From assembly GCA_026710825.1 (NCBI GenBank), contig JAPOQH010000066.1, positions 1 to 54,753 of the forward strand: 54,753 nucleotides of DNA. Reading direction: 5' to 3'. This document shows, one piece after another, positions 26,964 through 35,955 of the stretch. Each line of letters begins with the position of its first letter. Position 1 is the first letter of the stretch. Source of the DNA: Chloroflexota bacterium (GTDB taxonomy: Bacteria > Chloroflexota > Dehalococcoidia > Lucifugimonadales > UBA3495). The position numbers and the translations under genes were made by a program. Under the pieces are notes generated by a model, which was not told the DNA's origin, made no database searches, and was given only the letters and a program-made list of their open reading frames with translations.

Positions 26964-29174
26964 ATGAGCACTCGCCGTTTGTCCAACAAGCAATGGCTGA
27001 CGCTGACCGCGCTGGCGATTATGCTGGTCATGGTATTGAGTGCTGGTATCTTGTTTGCCGCCAATGCCCCTAAACCTCCCGACACGGCAGTTGTGTCAAT
27101 CCCGCCGGACCCGATGGTTGACCGGGTAACCCTGCAAATCGACGATGTGCAGCAACAGGTGAACCTGCCTCCGATTACCAAGGAACCGCCGGCGTACCCC
27201 AACCTGGATTCCCACCTGAACCAACTGGTGGAGGATTCCGCAGGCGTTCACCAACCGTCCGACGCTCAACAACGCACAACCGAACAAGACGCCGAACCGG
27301 TACTGGTCACGCTCTACGTCGAACCGGAGCAAGTTGATGACGTCCAGCAGTATTTGGAGGACAACGGGATATTCGTACGCAATGTCGGAGCCGATTACAT
27401 AGAAGCCCATATTCCGCCATCCATGTTGGGCGCCGCATCCGAGCAACCGGGCGTCCTGCGCGTGGATACCGTCATACCGCCAAGACGCTTACAGAGTCAG
27501 ACCAGAGTAATCAGTCAGGGCGTCGGCCTCCACGGGGCCGACGTTTGGCATAATGCGGGGTACGGAGGGAGCGGCGTCAAGGTTGGTATCATCGACGGTG
27601 GCTTCGAGGGGTTCAGCAATCTGCAAGGCAGTGAATTGCCCGCGAACGTGACAGCCCGGTGTTACTTTGAGGGTCCGCAACGTCCCAGTGCCGACTTTGC
27701 CGATTGTGTTGAGGAGGGCACTCACGGAACCGCGGTTGCGGAGACGTTGATCGACGTTGCGCCGAACGCAGAGTTGTACATCACCAACGCTTACTCGCGC
27801 GGGGATTTGCGAGATGCCGTCGATTGGATGGCTGGGCAAGGTGTTGAGGTCGTCAACGTGTCGTTGGGTTGGACATACGACGGGCCGGGAGACGGCACTT
27901 CCCCTAGCAGCAATAGTCCGCTCAAAACCATAGACGCGGCGGTATCGAATGGCATCACGTGGGTCAATGCGAGCGGAAATGAGGCCTTCAGTGTCTGGTA
28001 CGGGCCGGTCTCTGACCCGGACGGCAATGGATGGCTCCACTTCTCTGGTAATCGGGAGGTGAATCCCCTATTGGCGGAAAATGGTGACTCCCTTTTTGCC
28101 ATCATGCGCTGGGACGATGATTGGGGGAGCGCGGACTGTGATCTCGATCTGGTGTTGTTACAGTGGGATGCAGGCAACGAAACGTGGGTGCCAATCGAAA
28201 TTGACGCCCGCGAGCAGGACGGTACCGCAGGCAGTATTCCGATGGCATGGGTGGGTGTGGATCGGGTCGTAGATGAGGGGCGGCATTACGCTTTGGCCAT
28301 GGGGGAAGCCGTATGCTCCACCTCGCCAGATTGGATACAACTGATTGCGTGGGATTCTGCTGTGCATTTGTACCAAGTGTCCCGGGGCCATCACATGGGC
28401 AACCCGGAGGAAAGCCGCAGCGCGGGAATGCTGGCGGTTGGGGCCGCTCACTATTGGAACACCAACACCATCGCTGAATACAGTTCCAGAGGGCCGACCA
28501 TGGATGGTCGCACCAAGCCGGACATCACTGGAGTTGCGTGCGGAACCACGACCACTGACACGCCCCTTTCCGTGGACGGACGCCAATGTTGGTTTTCCGG
28601 CACCAGTCAGGCCGCACCACATGTGGCCGGCATGGCGGCATTAGTGAAGCAGAGGTTCCCCGATTACAGTCCGGCCGACGTGGTCCGCTACTTGGAGCAA
28701 AACGCCGTAGACCGTGGATCCACTGGTGCCGACAACACTTGGGGGCACGGTATGGCTGCATTACCGTTGGTGGAGGCGTCCGCTCCCAACCCCGCACTGG
28801 CCTCGCCGCCTACAGGCAACATCGAGGTAAGCGACGGAACCAATCCCGGGGAAGTCGTCGTGTCCTGGGACGCCGTGGACGAGGCAACCTACTACCGTAT
28901 TGGGTACGTCAACATGGTGACGGATTACCCGCTCGCCAAGGCCAGTAATACCGGCGAATGGCTTGAAGCCTTCGTTTACGTGGACGTGAACGCTCTCAAC
29001 TTTGTGGAGCAGGGTGGACGTGTGGAATACACAGTGCGGCGTTTGGCGCTAGGCGTAGAACATGCATTCACGGTGCTGACCAGCAACGACGTGGAGAACA
29101 CCAAAGAACATTTCGGCGGCAAATACAGTTGGCCGAGCAATCCGCGTTGGACATTCCACACAACCGCGCCCTGA
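26964..29174 (+). CDS. Secreted subtilisin-like serine protease (S8) with C-terminal FN3-like domain
   Basis: From the ATG at 26964 the protein has 736 residues; the perfect AAGGAGGT 4 nt before it fixes the start. A signal helix (about 12-33, ending LFAANA) precedes a propeptide of about 150 residues. The catalytic triad is complete: D211 in VGIIDGG, H254 in EGTHGTAVAE and S548 in FSGTSQAAPHVAG; N339 in NASGNE is the oxyanion residue. Between H254 and S548 is an insert of about 100 residues (after NASGNE) with DPDGNGWLHF and DLDLVLLQWD, like a PPC/P-domain lobe. The last 100 residues form an FN3-like module (VVSWDAVDEATYYRIGYV, then EYTVRRLALG). It digests extracellular protein. A hairpin follows the stop. 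Confidence 0.92.
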   Translation: MSTRRLSNKQWLTLTALAIMLVMVLSAGILFAANAPKPPDTAVVSIPPDPMVDRVTLQIDDVQQQVNLPPITKEPPAYPNLDSHLNQLVEDSAGVHQPSDAQQRTTEQDAEPVLVTLYVEPEQVDDVQQYLEDNGIFVRNVGADYIEAHIPPSMLGAASEQPGVLRVDTVIPPRRLQSQTRVISQGVGLHGADVWHNAGYGGSGVKVGIIDGGFEGFSNLQGSELPANVTARCYFEGPQRPSADFADCVEEGTHGTAVAETLIDVAPNAELYITNAYSRGDLRDAVDWMAGQGVEVVNVSLGWTYDGPGDGTSPSSNSPLKTIDAAVSNGITWVNASGNEAFSVWYGPVSDPDGNGWLHFSGNREVNPLLAENGDSLFAIMRWDDDWGSADCDLDLVLLQWDAGNETWVPIEIDAREQDGTAGSIPMAWVGVDRVVDEGRHYALAMGEAVCSTSPDWIQLIAWDSAVHLYQVSRGHHMGNPEESRSAGMLAVGAAHYWNTNTIAEYSSRGPTMDGRTKPDITGVACGTTTTDTPLSVDGRQCWFSGTSQAAPHVAGMAALVKQRFPDYSPADVVRYLEQNAVDRGSTGADNTWGHGMAALPLVEASAPNPALASPPTGNIEVSDGTNPGEVVVSWDAVDEATYYRIGYVNMVTDYPLAKASNTGEWLEAFVYVDVNALNFVEQGGRVEYTVRRLALGVEHAFTVLTSNDVENTKEHFGGKYSWPSNPRWTFHTTAP

Positions 29175-29209
29175 CACAAATTTCAAGACAACTCTAACGG
29201 GGCAATCGC

Positions 29210-29228
29210 GGGTGCCAGAAGGGCACCC
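29210..29228 (+). terminator. Hairpin GGGTGCC / GGCACCC after the subtilase
   Basis: The 7-bp stem (29210-29216 with 29222-29228) closes a 5-nt loop 35 nt after the stop. No clear T-run follows, so termination here may need Rho. The rest of the gap to 29461 turns AT-rich near 29340 (AATATTATAAAAAGC), which is a plausible promoter region for the next gene. Confidence 0.45.
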
Positions 29229-29461
29229 AACGGGTTGGGGATTGAAGACGCGCTAACGCGTTCGAACGGGGTGGGGCACCGAATAGCAACGGTGCTCCTG
29301 CGCCGCCGCGTTGACAATCTATGCCCTGCGTAATAGCCTTAATATTATAAAAAGCAATAAATATTATTGCATTCAACGATGCGTCCTCGATAAGTATTCC
29401 CCGCGCACAGTCGCCGGTCCAGCGCCGTCGCCAATAACTCAATCATCCAGAGGATACAATC

Positions 29462-31207
29462 ATGATCAAGGTACACGGCAGCTTCCTCGATATGAGGTTC
29501 GGAAGAACGGGCAGAACCGGCGCCGCAGCGCTCTTGTGTCTGTTGGGCATCATCGGCATGGCCATCGTCAGCGCCGAACTCGCCGTACCACGAGACGAGG
29601 TGTCGGCCGCTCCGGCCGCGGTGGGCTACGAGCCCTGGCTGGAAATCAACTGCCTGCGATCCGTCGTGGATGAAGGCGACGACTTCTGTCTCATCGTCAA
29701 TAAGAAGCTCCACTCCGAGTGGCCCCACGAAACCATGAAGCTGTGGTGGTACACGCACCCGATCACGGCGGACGCCACTGATTACGAGCACCTGCACCAG
29801 CAACGGATACCAGTCGGCACACGGCCGCATGGGCTACACCACACCTTGGAAGACAATTACCCAGAGGACGACGAGACCTTCATCGTCGAGTTCCTCAGCG
29901 CCGTCAGCAAAGGCCACGACGGACGGTGCGAAATTACCATCACCGACGACGATGGAGTGGGCATCTACGATCTCGAGATCACCTCCCACTTCACCGGCGA
30001 CGTCACCACCGTCAACCCTGACACGGGGGAACAGGCCGGCTACGCGGGCATATTCCTGCGCGACTACGGCGACGATACCCTCGTATTCGGCTACTAGGTC
30101 CAGGCGGATGATGCCGACGCCAACGGCATCAGCGTCGAGGAGGGCGGACCCGGGACCGGCCTCGGGTACAACTCGAACCAGCGCGACGGCGGAATCTGGA
30201 TCGTCGAAACCGGCAGCAGCCGGATCAACCGCCTGTTCCACGGCCTCGACGACGACCCAGCCCATCCGGTGGTGCAGGTGAAGATCGAGGAGCCAACCAT
30301 CACACCGCCGACCGACAACGACACCACACCGGTGCTTCCGCCTGAGCCGGACCCGCCACCCCACGCGTGGATGGAAGACGCCGTCGTGTTCGACAACGGC
30401 CTCTTTCACGTGGAGCACGGCGAACTCACCGAGGATGACGGCGGCCGGGACTCGTTCAGCTTCCCCGCGGTCGGCGGCGAGCAATACATCATCGAAGTGG
30501 AAAGCCGGATGGAAATCCAGGAAGACGGCGGCACGCTCTATGTTGATAACCACCTGATCGATCCCAGCATCCTGGAAATCGTCAACGAACAGGGCGAGCA
30601 GGTGATGGGCGAGCAGGACGGAGGCGGGTTCATCTGGAATTGGGCGCGCGCATATTTCGAGCCGGGCGACGACGGAACTTACTACATCGCGGTCGGCTCC
30701 GGCGCCCAGGCTCGTGGCTACCTGGGCCACTACACCATCTCGGTCCGCCAGGACGACCACGCCGACGACGAACGCACTCAGCCCGGCGTTGTCATCCACC
30801 CCGGCCAGTCCATCACTGCCTGCATAGATTCGGACATCGGCCCTGACGAGGCCAATCCACACGCCTGGGCATGGGCGGAGACCGGCGCGGACGACGCCGT
30901 TCCCAGGTTTGGCATCGAGTCGGCGGACGACAAGGACGTGTTCCGATTCGAAATCGCAGATGCCGGTACATATCGTATCGAAATGGTCGACGGCCCGGAC
31001 GGCGTGGGCCTGTGGGCAGTCTGGTACGCCAACGGCTGGGGTGACTATCTTTCCCACGAAGCCCCGGTGGAGTCCTTTACGTCAGACTTCGAGGCCGGCA
31101 CGCACTACTTCGCGGTCGGAACCCCGTACCACAGCATCGGCAACACCGGCCTCTACACCGTGTCTCTCACCGCAGTCGAGGACGGCAACTCCTCAAACGG
31201 CGGATAG
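29462..31207 (+). pseudogene. Secreted Calx-beta/PPC-like protein interrupted by an in-frame TAG
   Basis: One frame runs for 581 codons apart from TAG at 30095-30097. The first part (211 residues) has a signal helix (AAALLCLLGIIGMAIVSA), then a Calx-beta-like repeat (VVDEGDDFCLIVNKK, DDETFIVEFLSA, EITITDDD) and ends DTLVFGY. The frame resumes directly after the TAG with VQADDADANGISV, the normal continuation of the FGYxVQAxDADxxGIS motif common in large Chloroflexota surface proteins. So the stop replaces one internal residue and no sequence is lost. The second part has a PT-rich joint and two PPC-like domains (DSFSFPAVGGEQY, then TYYIAVGSG; DKDVFRFEIADAGTYRIE, then HYFAVGTPYHS). It is probably inactivated, though suppression or a base error is possible. 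AGAGGA precedes the ATG at 29462. Confidence 0.8.
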
Positions 31208-31224
31208 GAAGAACCCCGGCAGCC

Positions 31225-31245
31225 ACCGACTCCACGGGAGTCGGT
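31225..31245 (+). terminator. Perfect hairpin ACCGACTCC / GGAGTCGGT
   Basis: A 9-bp stem with a 3-nt loop starts 18 nt after the stop of the interrupted gene. An outer CCCGG / CCGGG pair extends it. It is a strong terminator-type hairpin without a T-run. Confidence 0.6.
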
Positions 31246-31253
31246 ACCGGGCA

Positions 31254-31290
31254 ATGGGGCGGCATCGCTATCGGCGGTGTCGCCCCTATT
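31254..31290. repeat. Degenerate GTAGGGGCG-family palindrome
   Basis: ATGGGGCGGCATCGC pairs imperfectly with GGTGTCGCCCCTATTCAT, and the right end (TCGCCCCTATTCA) matches the copy at 44615 and its flank. It lies about 50 nt after the stop of the interrupted gene, beyond the hairpin at 31225. Confidence 0.45.
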
Positions 31291-31419
31291 CATTTGCCTG
31301 CCGGCTCAGACTTTCGCGCCCTCCCGTCCCGACCGCGCATAATCCTCCCCCGGGCAACGATTTGCCACCTGACGCCGGTGAATCTACAATCGTCGGCACC
31401 ACATCGGAGGGAAACGATT

Positions 31420-32124
31420 ATGAAACTATTGGTAATCTCGGGTGGACGCCATCCGTACGAAGAATCAACGCCCATCCTGGAATCGTTCCTCAAGGGCGCC
31501 GGCCACGACGTCACCGTCACCGAGGATGCATCCGTCCTGGCCGACCGGTCGGCGATGAGCGGATACGACGTCCTGGTCTTCAACACCCGCCGCGAAAACG
31601 TCCCCGACTTCGGCGACTGGACTCTCACCGCCGATCAGATGGACGGTATGAAGGACTTCATCAGCGGCGGCAAGGGGTTCGTCTGCATCCACATCGCAAC
31701 GTGCGTCGCCGCGGCGTGGCCCGAGTACCACGAGATCACCGGCGGCGGCTGGATCTCCGGCACCAGCTATCACCCGCCCTACGGCCACTTCACCGTCAAC
31801 GTCAGCGACGCGGGACATCCCGGCTGCAGCGGCATCTCCGACTTCGACACCGATGATGAGCTGTACATGAACCTCGCCATCAAGGACGGCAACAACGTCT
31901 TCCTGACCGGCGACTCTGAGGGCGGCACCTGGCCCTGGGGCCCCGACCGGAACCCGACCCACATGCCCGGCGGCACCTATCCCTTGGGTTGGACCCGCCA
32001 GTATGGCGACGGCAACGTCTTCGTCCTGCTGCTGGGACACGACGGCCGCAGCTTCGAGACGCCCGAGTTCCAGAAGATCGTCCTCAACGGCGTCGAATGG
32101 TCCAACGCCAAAGTCCCCGCCTGA
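31420..32124 (+). CDS. ThuA-like domain protein
   Basis: From the ATG at 31420 (CGGAGGG 9 nt upstream) the protein has 234 residues, the size of a single ThuA domain. It has a class-I glutaminase-like fold: KLLVISGGRHPYEESTPIL, YDVLVFNTRR, GGKGFVCIHIATC and VFLLLGHDGRSF. The ThuA family is linked to trehalose and other sugar use, with the reaction still unclear. It lacks a signal peptide. It ends facing the flavin monooxygenase gene, with one palindrome after each stop. Confidence 0.8.
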   Translation: MKLLVISGGRHPYEESTPILESFLKGAGHDVTVTEDASVLADRSAMSGYDVLVFNTRRENVPDFGDWTLTADQMDGMKDFISGGKGFVCIHIATCVAAAWPEYHEITGGGWISGTSYHPPYGHFTVNVSDAGHPGCSGISDFDTDDELYMNLAIKDGNNVFLTGDSEGGTWPWGPDRNPTHMPGGTYPLGWTRQYGDGNVFVLLLGHDGRSFETPEFQKIVLNGVEWSNAKVPA

Positions 32125-32144
32125 TCTCGAACCGGCGATCCCAT

Positions 32145-32177
32145 GAGTAGGGGCGGGTACGAAACCCGCCCCTACTC
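32145..32177. repeat. Palindrome GAGTAGGGGCGGGT / ACCCGCCCCTACTC
   Basis: Arms of about 14 bp around a short CGAA centre begin 21 nt after the ThuA stop. It shares the outer stem GTAGGGGCG with the family but has GGGT/ACCC in place of AAT/ATT inside. Confidence 0.85.
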
Positions 32178-32216
32178 ATTCCAATTACATGGGCACGGCG
32201 TCACAGGTTCAAAAAC

Positions 32217-32244
32217 GTAGGGGCGAATGTTCATTCGCCCCTGC
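32217..32244. repeat. Palindrome GTAGGGGCGAATG / CATTCGCCCCTGC
   Basis: This near-perfect copy ends 25 nt from the stop of the opposing flavin monooxygenase gene. With 32145-32177 it gives each gene of the convergent pair its own hairpin. Confidence 0.85.
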
Positions 32245-32268
32245 AATGGCAGCCGTCGTTCGGCCCGC

Positions 32269-33438
32269 CTAACTTGCTCGTTCGGCGTACGCCTGCCGCG
32301 CCCGGTCAATCGCCCGCACCCGGCCGCTGACCAGGTCATCCTGCCGCTCCTTGGCCCACTGGTTGGACGCCGCGGTGCTCAGCACGCTGCCCTGGAAGTG
32401 CGGCATCACATACCGCGCCATCAGCTCGTAGCTCTTCAGCATCTTCTCCCGGGGCGCCCAGTCGATGGTCTGCACCAGGAACGCGCCGAACCCGCCGCTC
32501 TGCTCGCCCAGCCGCTCAATGGCCTCGATGCAGTCGTCGGGCGTGCCGATGATCCAGCTGCCGGTGTCGGCCATGTTGTCGATCACCTTGTCCAGCGGAC
32601 CATCGAACACCGGTTTGCGGCCGTTCGTCCCCTCGCTGTACTCCCGAAGGTAGCGCCCGGCGCCCATGCGCGCGTCGTTCAGGGCTTCTTCCTTGGACTC
32701 GGCCAGGTGAACCGGCAAAACCAGTCGCCAGTCGTCGCGGTTCATGGTGTTCCCATGCTCCGCCGCCGATTCCTCGGCGATGCTCCACAGGCCCTGCAAG
32801 TCCGACGGGCCAGCCGAAGGGTCCCTCGGCACCGTGATGGTGAGTACGGAGCAGCCGTGCTTGCCGGCCAGCGTCACGCCCGCCGGCGACTGTACCGACG
32901 CCACCGCGGTGTGCATGTGCGGCCTCTGGTAAGGACGTAGCTGCAGCAGCCCTTCCCTCAGTTCAAACCAGTCGCTCTGGTACGTGATCGGCTCCGTCTC
33001 GGTGAACAACCGCAGGATGATGCCCAGGGACTCGTCCATGCGCTCCCGCTGCAGTTCGTGGGGGATGCCCATCATGTAGGCGTCTCCGGGCAGCGCGCCC
33101 GGGCCGACCCCGAACAGCACGCGCCCGTAGGTCATGTGGTCCAGTTGGACCATCCGGTTCGCCACCATCAGCGGGTGGTGGTACGGCAGGCTGACCACGC
33201 CGGTCCCCAGCTTGATGCGGTTGGTGCGCTGTGCGGCCGCCGCGATGAACACCTCCGGCGACGAGATGATCTCCCAACCCGCGCTGTGGTGCTCGCCGAC
33301 CCAGGCCTCGTCAAATCCCAGCTTGTCCAGCCACTCGATCAGTTCCAGGTCGCGCTCCATCGCCAGCGTCGGGTTTTCACCCACGCGATGGAATGGCCCC
33401 AGGAAGATTCCAAACTTCATCCGCTCCGGAAACGCCAT
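32269..33438 (-). CDS. LLM-class flavin-dependent monooxygenase
   Basis: From the ATG at 33438 the protein has 389 residues. AGGAGGT lies 7 nt before this start, so the 31 in-frame codons upstream are not used. It belongs to the bacterial luciferase-like fold: MKFGIFLGPFHRVGENP, ELIEWLDKLGFDEAWVGEHH, RIKLGTGVVSLPYHHPL, and the typical GRVLFGVGPGALPGD loop. Relatives are limonene- or alkanal-type monooxygenases using FMNH2 or F420. Such genes are strongly expanded in SAR202 Chloroflexota, where degradation of recalcitrant organic matter has been proposed. The substrate is unknown. It converges on ThuA. Confidence 0.88.
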   Translation of the reverse strand: MAFPERMKFGIFLGPFHRVGENPTLAMERDLELIEWLDKLGFDEAWVGEHHSAGWEIISSPEVFIAAAAQRTNRIKLGTGVVSLPYHHPLMVANRMVQLDHMTYGRVLFGVGPGALPGDAYMMGIPHELQRERMDESLGIILRLFTETEPITYQSDWFELREGLLQLRPYQRPHMHTAVASVQSPAGVTLAGKHGCSVLTITVPRDPSAGPSDLQGLWSIAEESAAEHGNTMNRDDWRLVLPVHLAESKEEALNDARMGAGRYLREYSEGTNGRKPVFDGPLDKVIDNMADTGSWIIGTPDDCIEAIERLGEQSGGFGAFLVQTIDWAPREKMLKSYELMARYVMPHFQGSVLSTAASNQWAKERQDDLVSGRVRAIDRARQAYAERAS

Positions 33439-33747
33439 TTCAGGACCTCCTCTGGTCAGGCAATGCAAAGGAGCGCAGTCCCATCCAAAACGCAACGGAT
33501 CCGTCCGATGGCCGCCCCAACTTGCGGTCATTCTGCGCCCGCCCGTATGTCATGTCAATCAACCGACCTGATCGGGCCGACGCGCGCTCAGGTGGCCGGG
33601 AGAGCCAAAACGCAACGTCTCGAGATTCCAGAACCGTCGCGTCGTGTTGGTCTGTAGTGTCATGTTGCAATTCAGGCAAACGTTATATGCCACGAATTTC
33701 GTCTCATAATGGCATTGTGATACGTTTCACGATAATCAATCAGCCTG

Positions 33748-33771
33748 ATACAACGTATTGAGTTGTATAAT
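33748..33771 (+). promoter_or_regulatory. Inverted repeat ATACAAC / GTTGTAT overlapping a TATAAT box
   Basis: Arms of 7 bp (33748-33754 and 33762-33768) flank a 7-nt spacer, and the right arm runs into TATAAT at 33766-33771. It lies in the 438-bp gap between the divergent monooxygenase and ABC genes, which otherwise holds no gene. No convincing -35 box was found for it. Confidence 0.4.
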
Positions 33772-33802
33772 ACCGCCAACGTTGATATAGTGCCGCAATC
33801 AA

Positions 33803-33852
33803 TTGACATCCACCTAGAAAACGATTTTCGTATCAAGATCATTGATCTTGAT
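33803..33852 (+). promoter_or_regulatory. TTGACA promoter with a perfect 9-bp palindromic operator
   Basis: TTGACA (33803-33808) is followed 19 nt later by TCGTAT (33828-33833), a weak -10. The palindrome ATCAAGATC-ATT-GATCTTGAT (33832-33852) covers the end of the -10 and the start region. A regulator binding there would block the ABC operon, whose GTG lies 24 nt downstream. Confidence 0.5.
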
Positions 33853-33876
33853 GTAGTTGCGGAATGAGGTACGATT

Positions 33877-34797
33877 GTGCAGCGTTTTATCATGGTGCGG
33901 GCCTTCCATTCGCTGATCGCCCTTGTTGCCATCAGCGTCATCGTCTTCGGCCTGGCGCGGATCACCGGAAATCCACTCGACGTTTTGCTGCCCATTGAGG
34001 CGACGCAAGAGGATTTCGATCGGGTGCAGCGGGCATGGGGACTTGATAAACCCCTGCCCCTGCAATACTTCAAATACGTCAGCAACATCTTCCAAGGAAA
34101 TTTCGGCGAATCTTTGAAGTGGCAGGACAAGACCGCTGGGGAGTTGGTAATCAGTCGATTTCCGGCTACGCTGCAACTGGCGTCCCTGGCCATGATAGTG
34201 AGCGTGGTTATAGCTTTGCCCATCGGGGTAATTGCGGCGGTGAAGAAAGATACCGGCATCGACTATGCAGGGAAAGTGGTGGCCCTGTTGGGGCAGTCCT
34301 TGCCCTCTTTCTGGCTGGGGATAGTGCTGATGTGGATATTCGCCGTGCAATTGGACTTGCTCCCAACCTCGGGGAAGGGAGGGATCAGTCACATGATTCT
34401 GCCGGCGATTACCCTGGGTTTTTTCCAGGTGGCGGCGATCATGCGACTGACGCGTTCTTCCCTGCTGGAGGTGCTCGACACCGAGTTTGTAAAATTGGCC
34501 CGTATCAAAGGTGTGTCGGAGCGTAAGGTGATTTGGAAGCACTGCCTGCGCAACGCCCTCATTACTCCGCTTACCTACTTTGGCCTGATTCTGGGGAGTT
34601 TCCTGACCGGCTCGGTAGTTACCGAAACCGTGTTTGCCTGGCCGGGGGTAGGGCTGCTGGCGATCGACGCCGTTCGGGCCCGGGATTTTCAGGTGGTGCA
34701 GACGGTGGTGCTCTTTTTTGCCACCATATACATCTTCGCCAATCTGTTGGTGGACATCACCTACGCCTACCTGGATCCTCGCATCCGATACGACTAA
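33877..34797 (+). CDS. ABC transporter permease, DppB/OppB type
   Basis: The protein has 306 residues. It starts at a GTG (33877) with TGAGGT 7 nt upstream. Six TM helices are visible. The first (IALVAISVIVFGLARI) is followed by the periplasmic ITGNPLDVLLP segment, and the EAA loop reads KLARIKGVSERKVIWKHCLRNAL. It ends with TYAYLDPRIRYD, the usual OppB terminus. It forms the membrane channel with the 34886 gene product for peptides, nickel or glycans; the binding protein at 35956 is encoded downstream. No ATPase gene is in the operon. Confidence 0.9.
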   Translation: MQRFIMVRAFHSLIALVAISVIVFGLARITGNPLDVLLPIEATQEDFDRVQRAWGLDKPLPLQYFKYVSNIFQGNFGESLKWQDKTAGELVISRFPATLQLASLAMIVSVVIALPIGVIAAVKKDTGIDYAGKVVALLGQSLPSFWLGIVLMWIFAVQLDLLPTSGKGGISHMILPAITLGFFQVAAIMRLTRSSLLEVLDTEFVKLARIKGVSERKVIWKHCLRNALITPLTYFGLILGSFLTGSVVTETVFAWPGVGLLAIDAVRARDFQVVQTVVLFFATIYIFANLLVDITYAYLDPRIRYD

Positions 34798-34885
34798 TCA
34801 CGACCTTCAAACTGCTGAGCAACTGCCTCAGACTCGCATGGCTGCTCATCCGTTTCACACTGAATGATATGAAGAGGCAGGACAT

Positions 34886-35818
34886 ATGGCGAACGTAGCG
34901 CTACCCCAACAACTGCCAGAGATTGAAGCTCCGAGAGGCTGGCAAGTTATCTCGCAGGTACGGCGACTGCCGGTGGTGCCAATCTTAATATTGTTGGTGG
35001 TGCTGGTACTGCCGGCCATATTTGCGGATCAATTGGCTCCTCACGATCCGCTGAAAGGCAGCTTGCGCAACCGTTTGCAGCCGCCAGCTTGGACGCAGGC
35101 CGAGGTGGTAAACGGAGTAGAGGTTAAACCGGGCGGGTCCTGGAACCACATCCTCGGCACTGACAAGCAAGGCAGGGACATGCTGAGCCGCATAATCCAC
35201 GGAGCGCGCATCTCCCTGACCGTCTCGCTGATCGCCGTTTTCATTGCCGGCCTCATCGGCACCACTCTGGGACTTATGGCCGGATACTACGGGGGGTGGG
35301 TAGACCACCTGGTGATGCGAATAGTGGACATCGGTCTTTCCATACCGGCCATTTTATTGGCGCTAGTGCTGGTTTCCGCCATCGGCGCCAGCTTTGGGAC
35401 GGTAATCATCGTTATTGGCGGCATTTTCTGGTCTCGATATGCCCGGATGGTACGCGGAGACACGTTGAGCATCAAAAGCCAGGATTTTGTCTCCCGCGCC
35501 AGAGTGGCGGGAGCCTCCAACCGGCGGATTATGGTCCGGCACATCTTCCCCAACGTGGCCAATACCGTCATTGTTCTGGGCACCCTGGAAATCGGCCAAG
35601 TAATTCTATTGGAAGCCACCCTCAGTTTCCTGGGAGCCGGTATACCCAGGCCCACCCCGGCGTGGGGGTTGATGGTATCCGACGGTAGAGAACTGATCGT
35701 CAACGCCTGGTGGGTGGCGATGTTCCCCGGCGTGGCCATCCTGTTGACCGTGCTCTCCCTGAACCTCTTCGGGGATTGGGTGCGGGACCGCCTGGATCCA
35801 AAACTGCAGAACGTGTAA
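34886..35818 (+). CDS. ABC transporter permease, DppC/OppC type
   Basis: The protein has 310 residues. An N-terminal TM helix ([17 protein letters not shown]) is followed by the [16 protein letters not shown] and [22 protein letters not shown] motifs typical of DppC. The EAA loop reads [22 protein letters not shown]. The end reads [15 protein letters not shown]. It pairs with the 33877 permease; 88 nt separate the two genes. Confidence 0.9.
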   Translation: MANVALPQQLPEIEAPRGWQVISQVRRLPVVPILILLVVLVLPAIFADQLAPHDPLKGSLRNRLQPPAWTQAEVVNGVEVKPGGSWNHILGTDKQGRDMLSRIIHGARISLTVSLIAVFIAGLIGTTLGLMAGYYGGWVDHLVMRIVDIGLSIPAILLALVLVSAIGASFGTVIIVIGGIFWSRYARMVRGDTLSIKSQDFVSRARVAGASNRRIMVRHIFPNVANTVIVLGTLEIGQVILLEATLSFLGAGIPRPTPAWGLMVSDGRELIVNAWWVAMFPGVAILLTVLSLNLFGDWVRDRLDPKLQNV

Positions 35819-35955
35819 CCCTGGCGCCGGAAATTCAGCTCAAATGCCACCACAGTATGACCGGTGGATTTTGCGATGGTTGCTGATCGTGATCCATTTT
35901 CAGGAAATCAAATAGACACCATGGCAGGTTAAACCTCGAAAAGGAGAAAACAATC

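Noticed and set aside
30095..30097. TAG as pyrrolysine
   Set aside because: No pyl gene is visible and the protein is a secreted repeat protein, not a methyltransferase; a mutation or base error is simpler.
32201..32216. tRNA-like GGTTCAAA near the palindromes
   Set aside because: No acceptor stem or anticodon arm can be formed around it.
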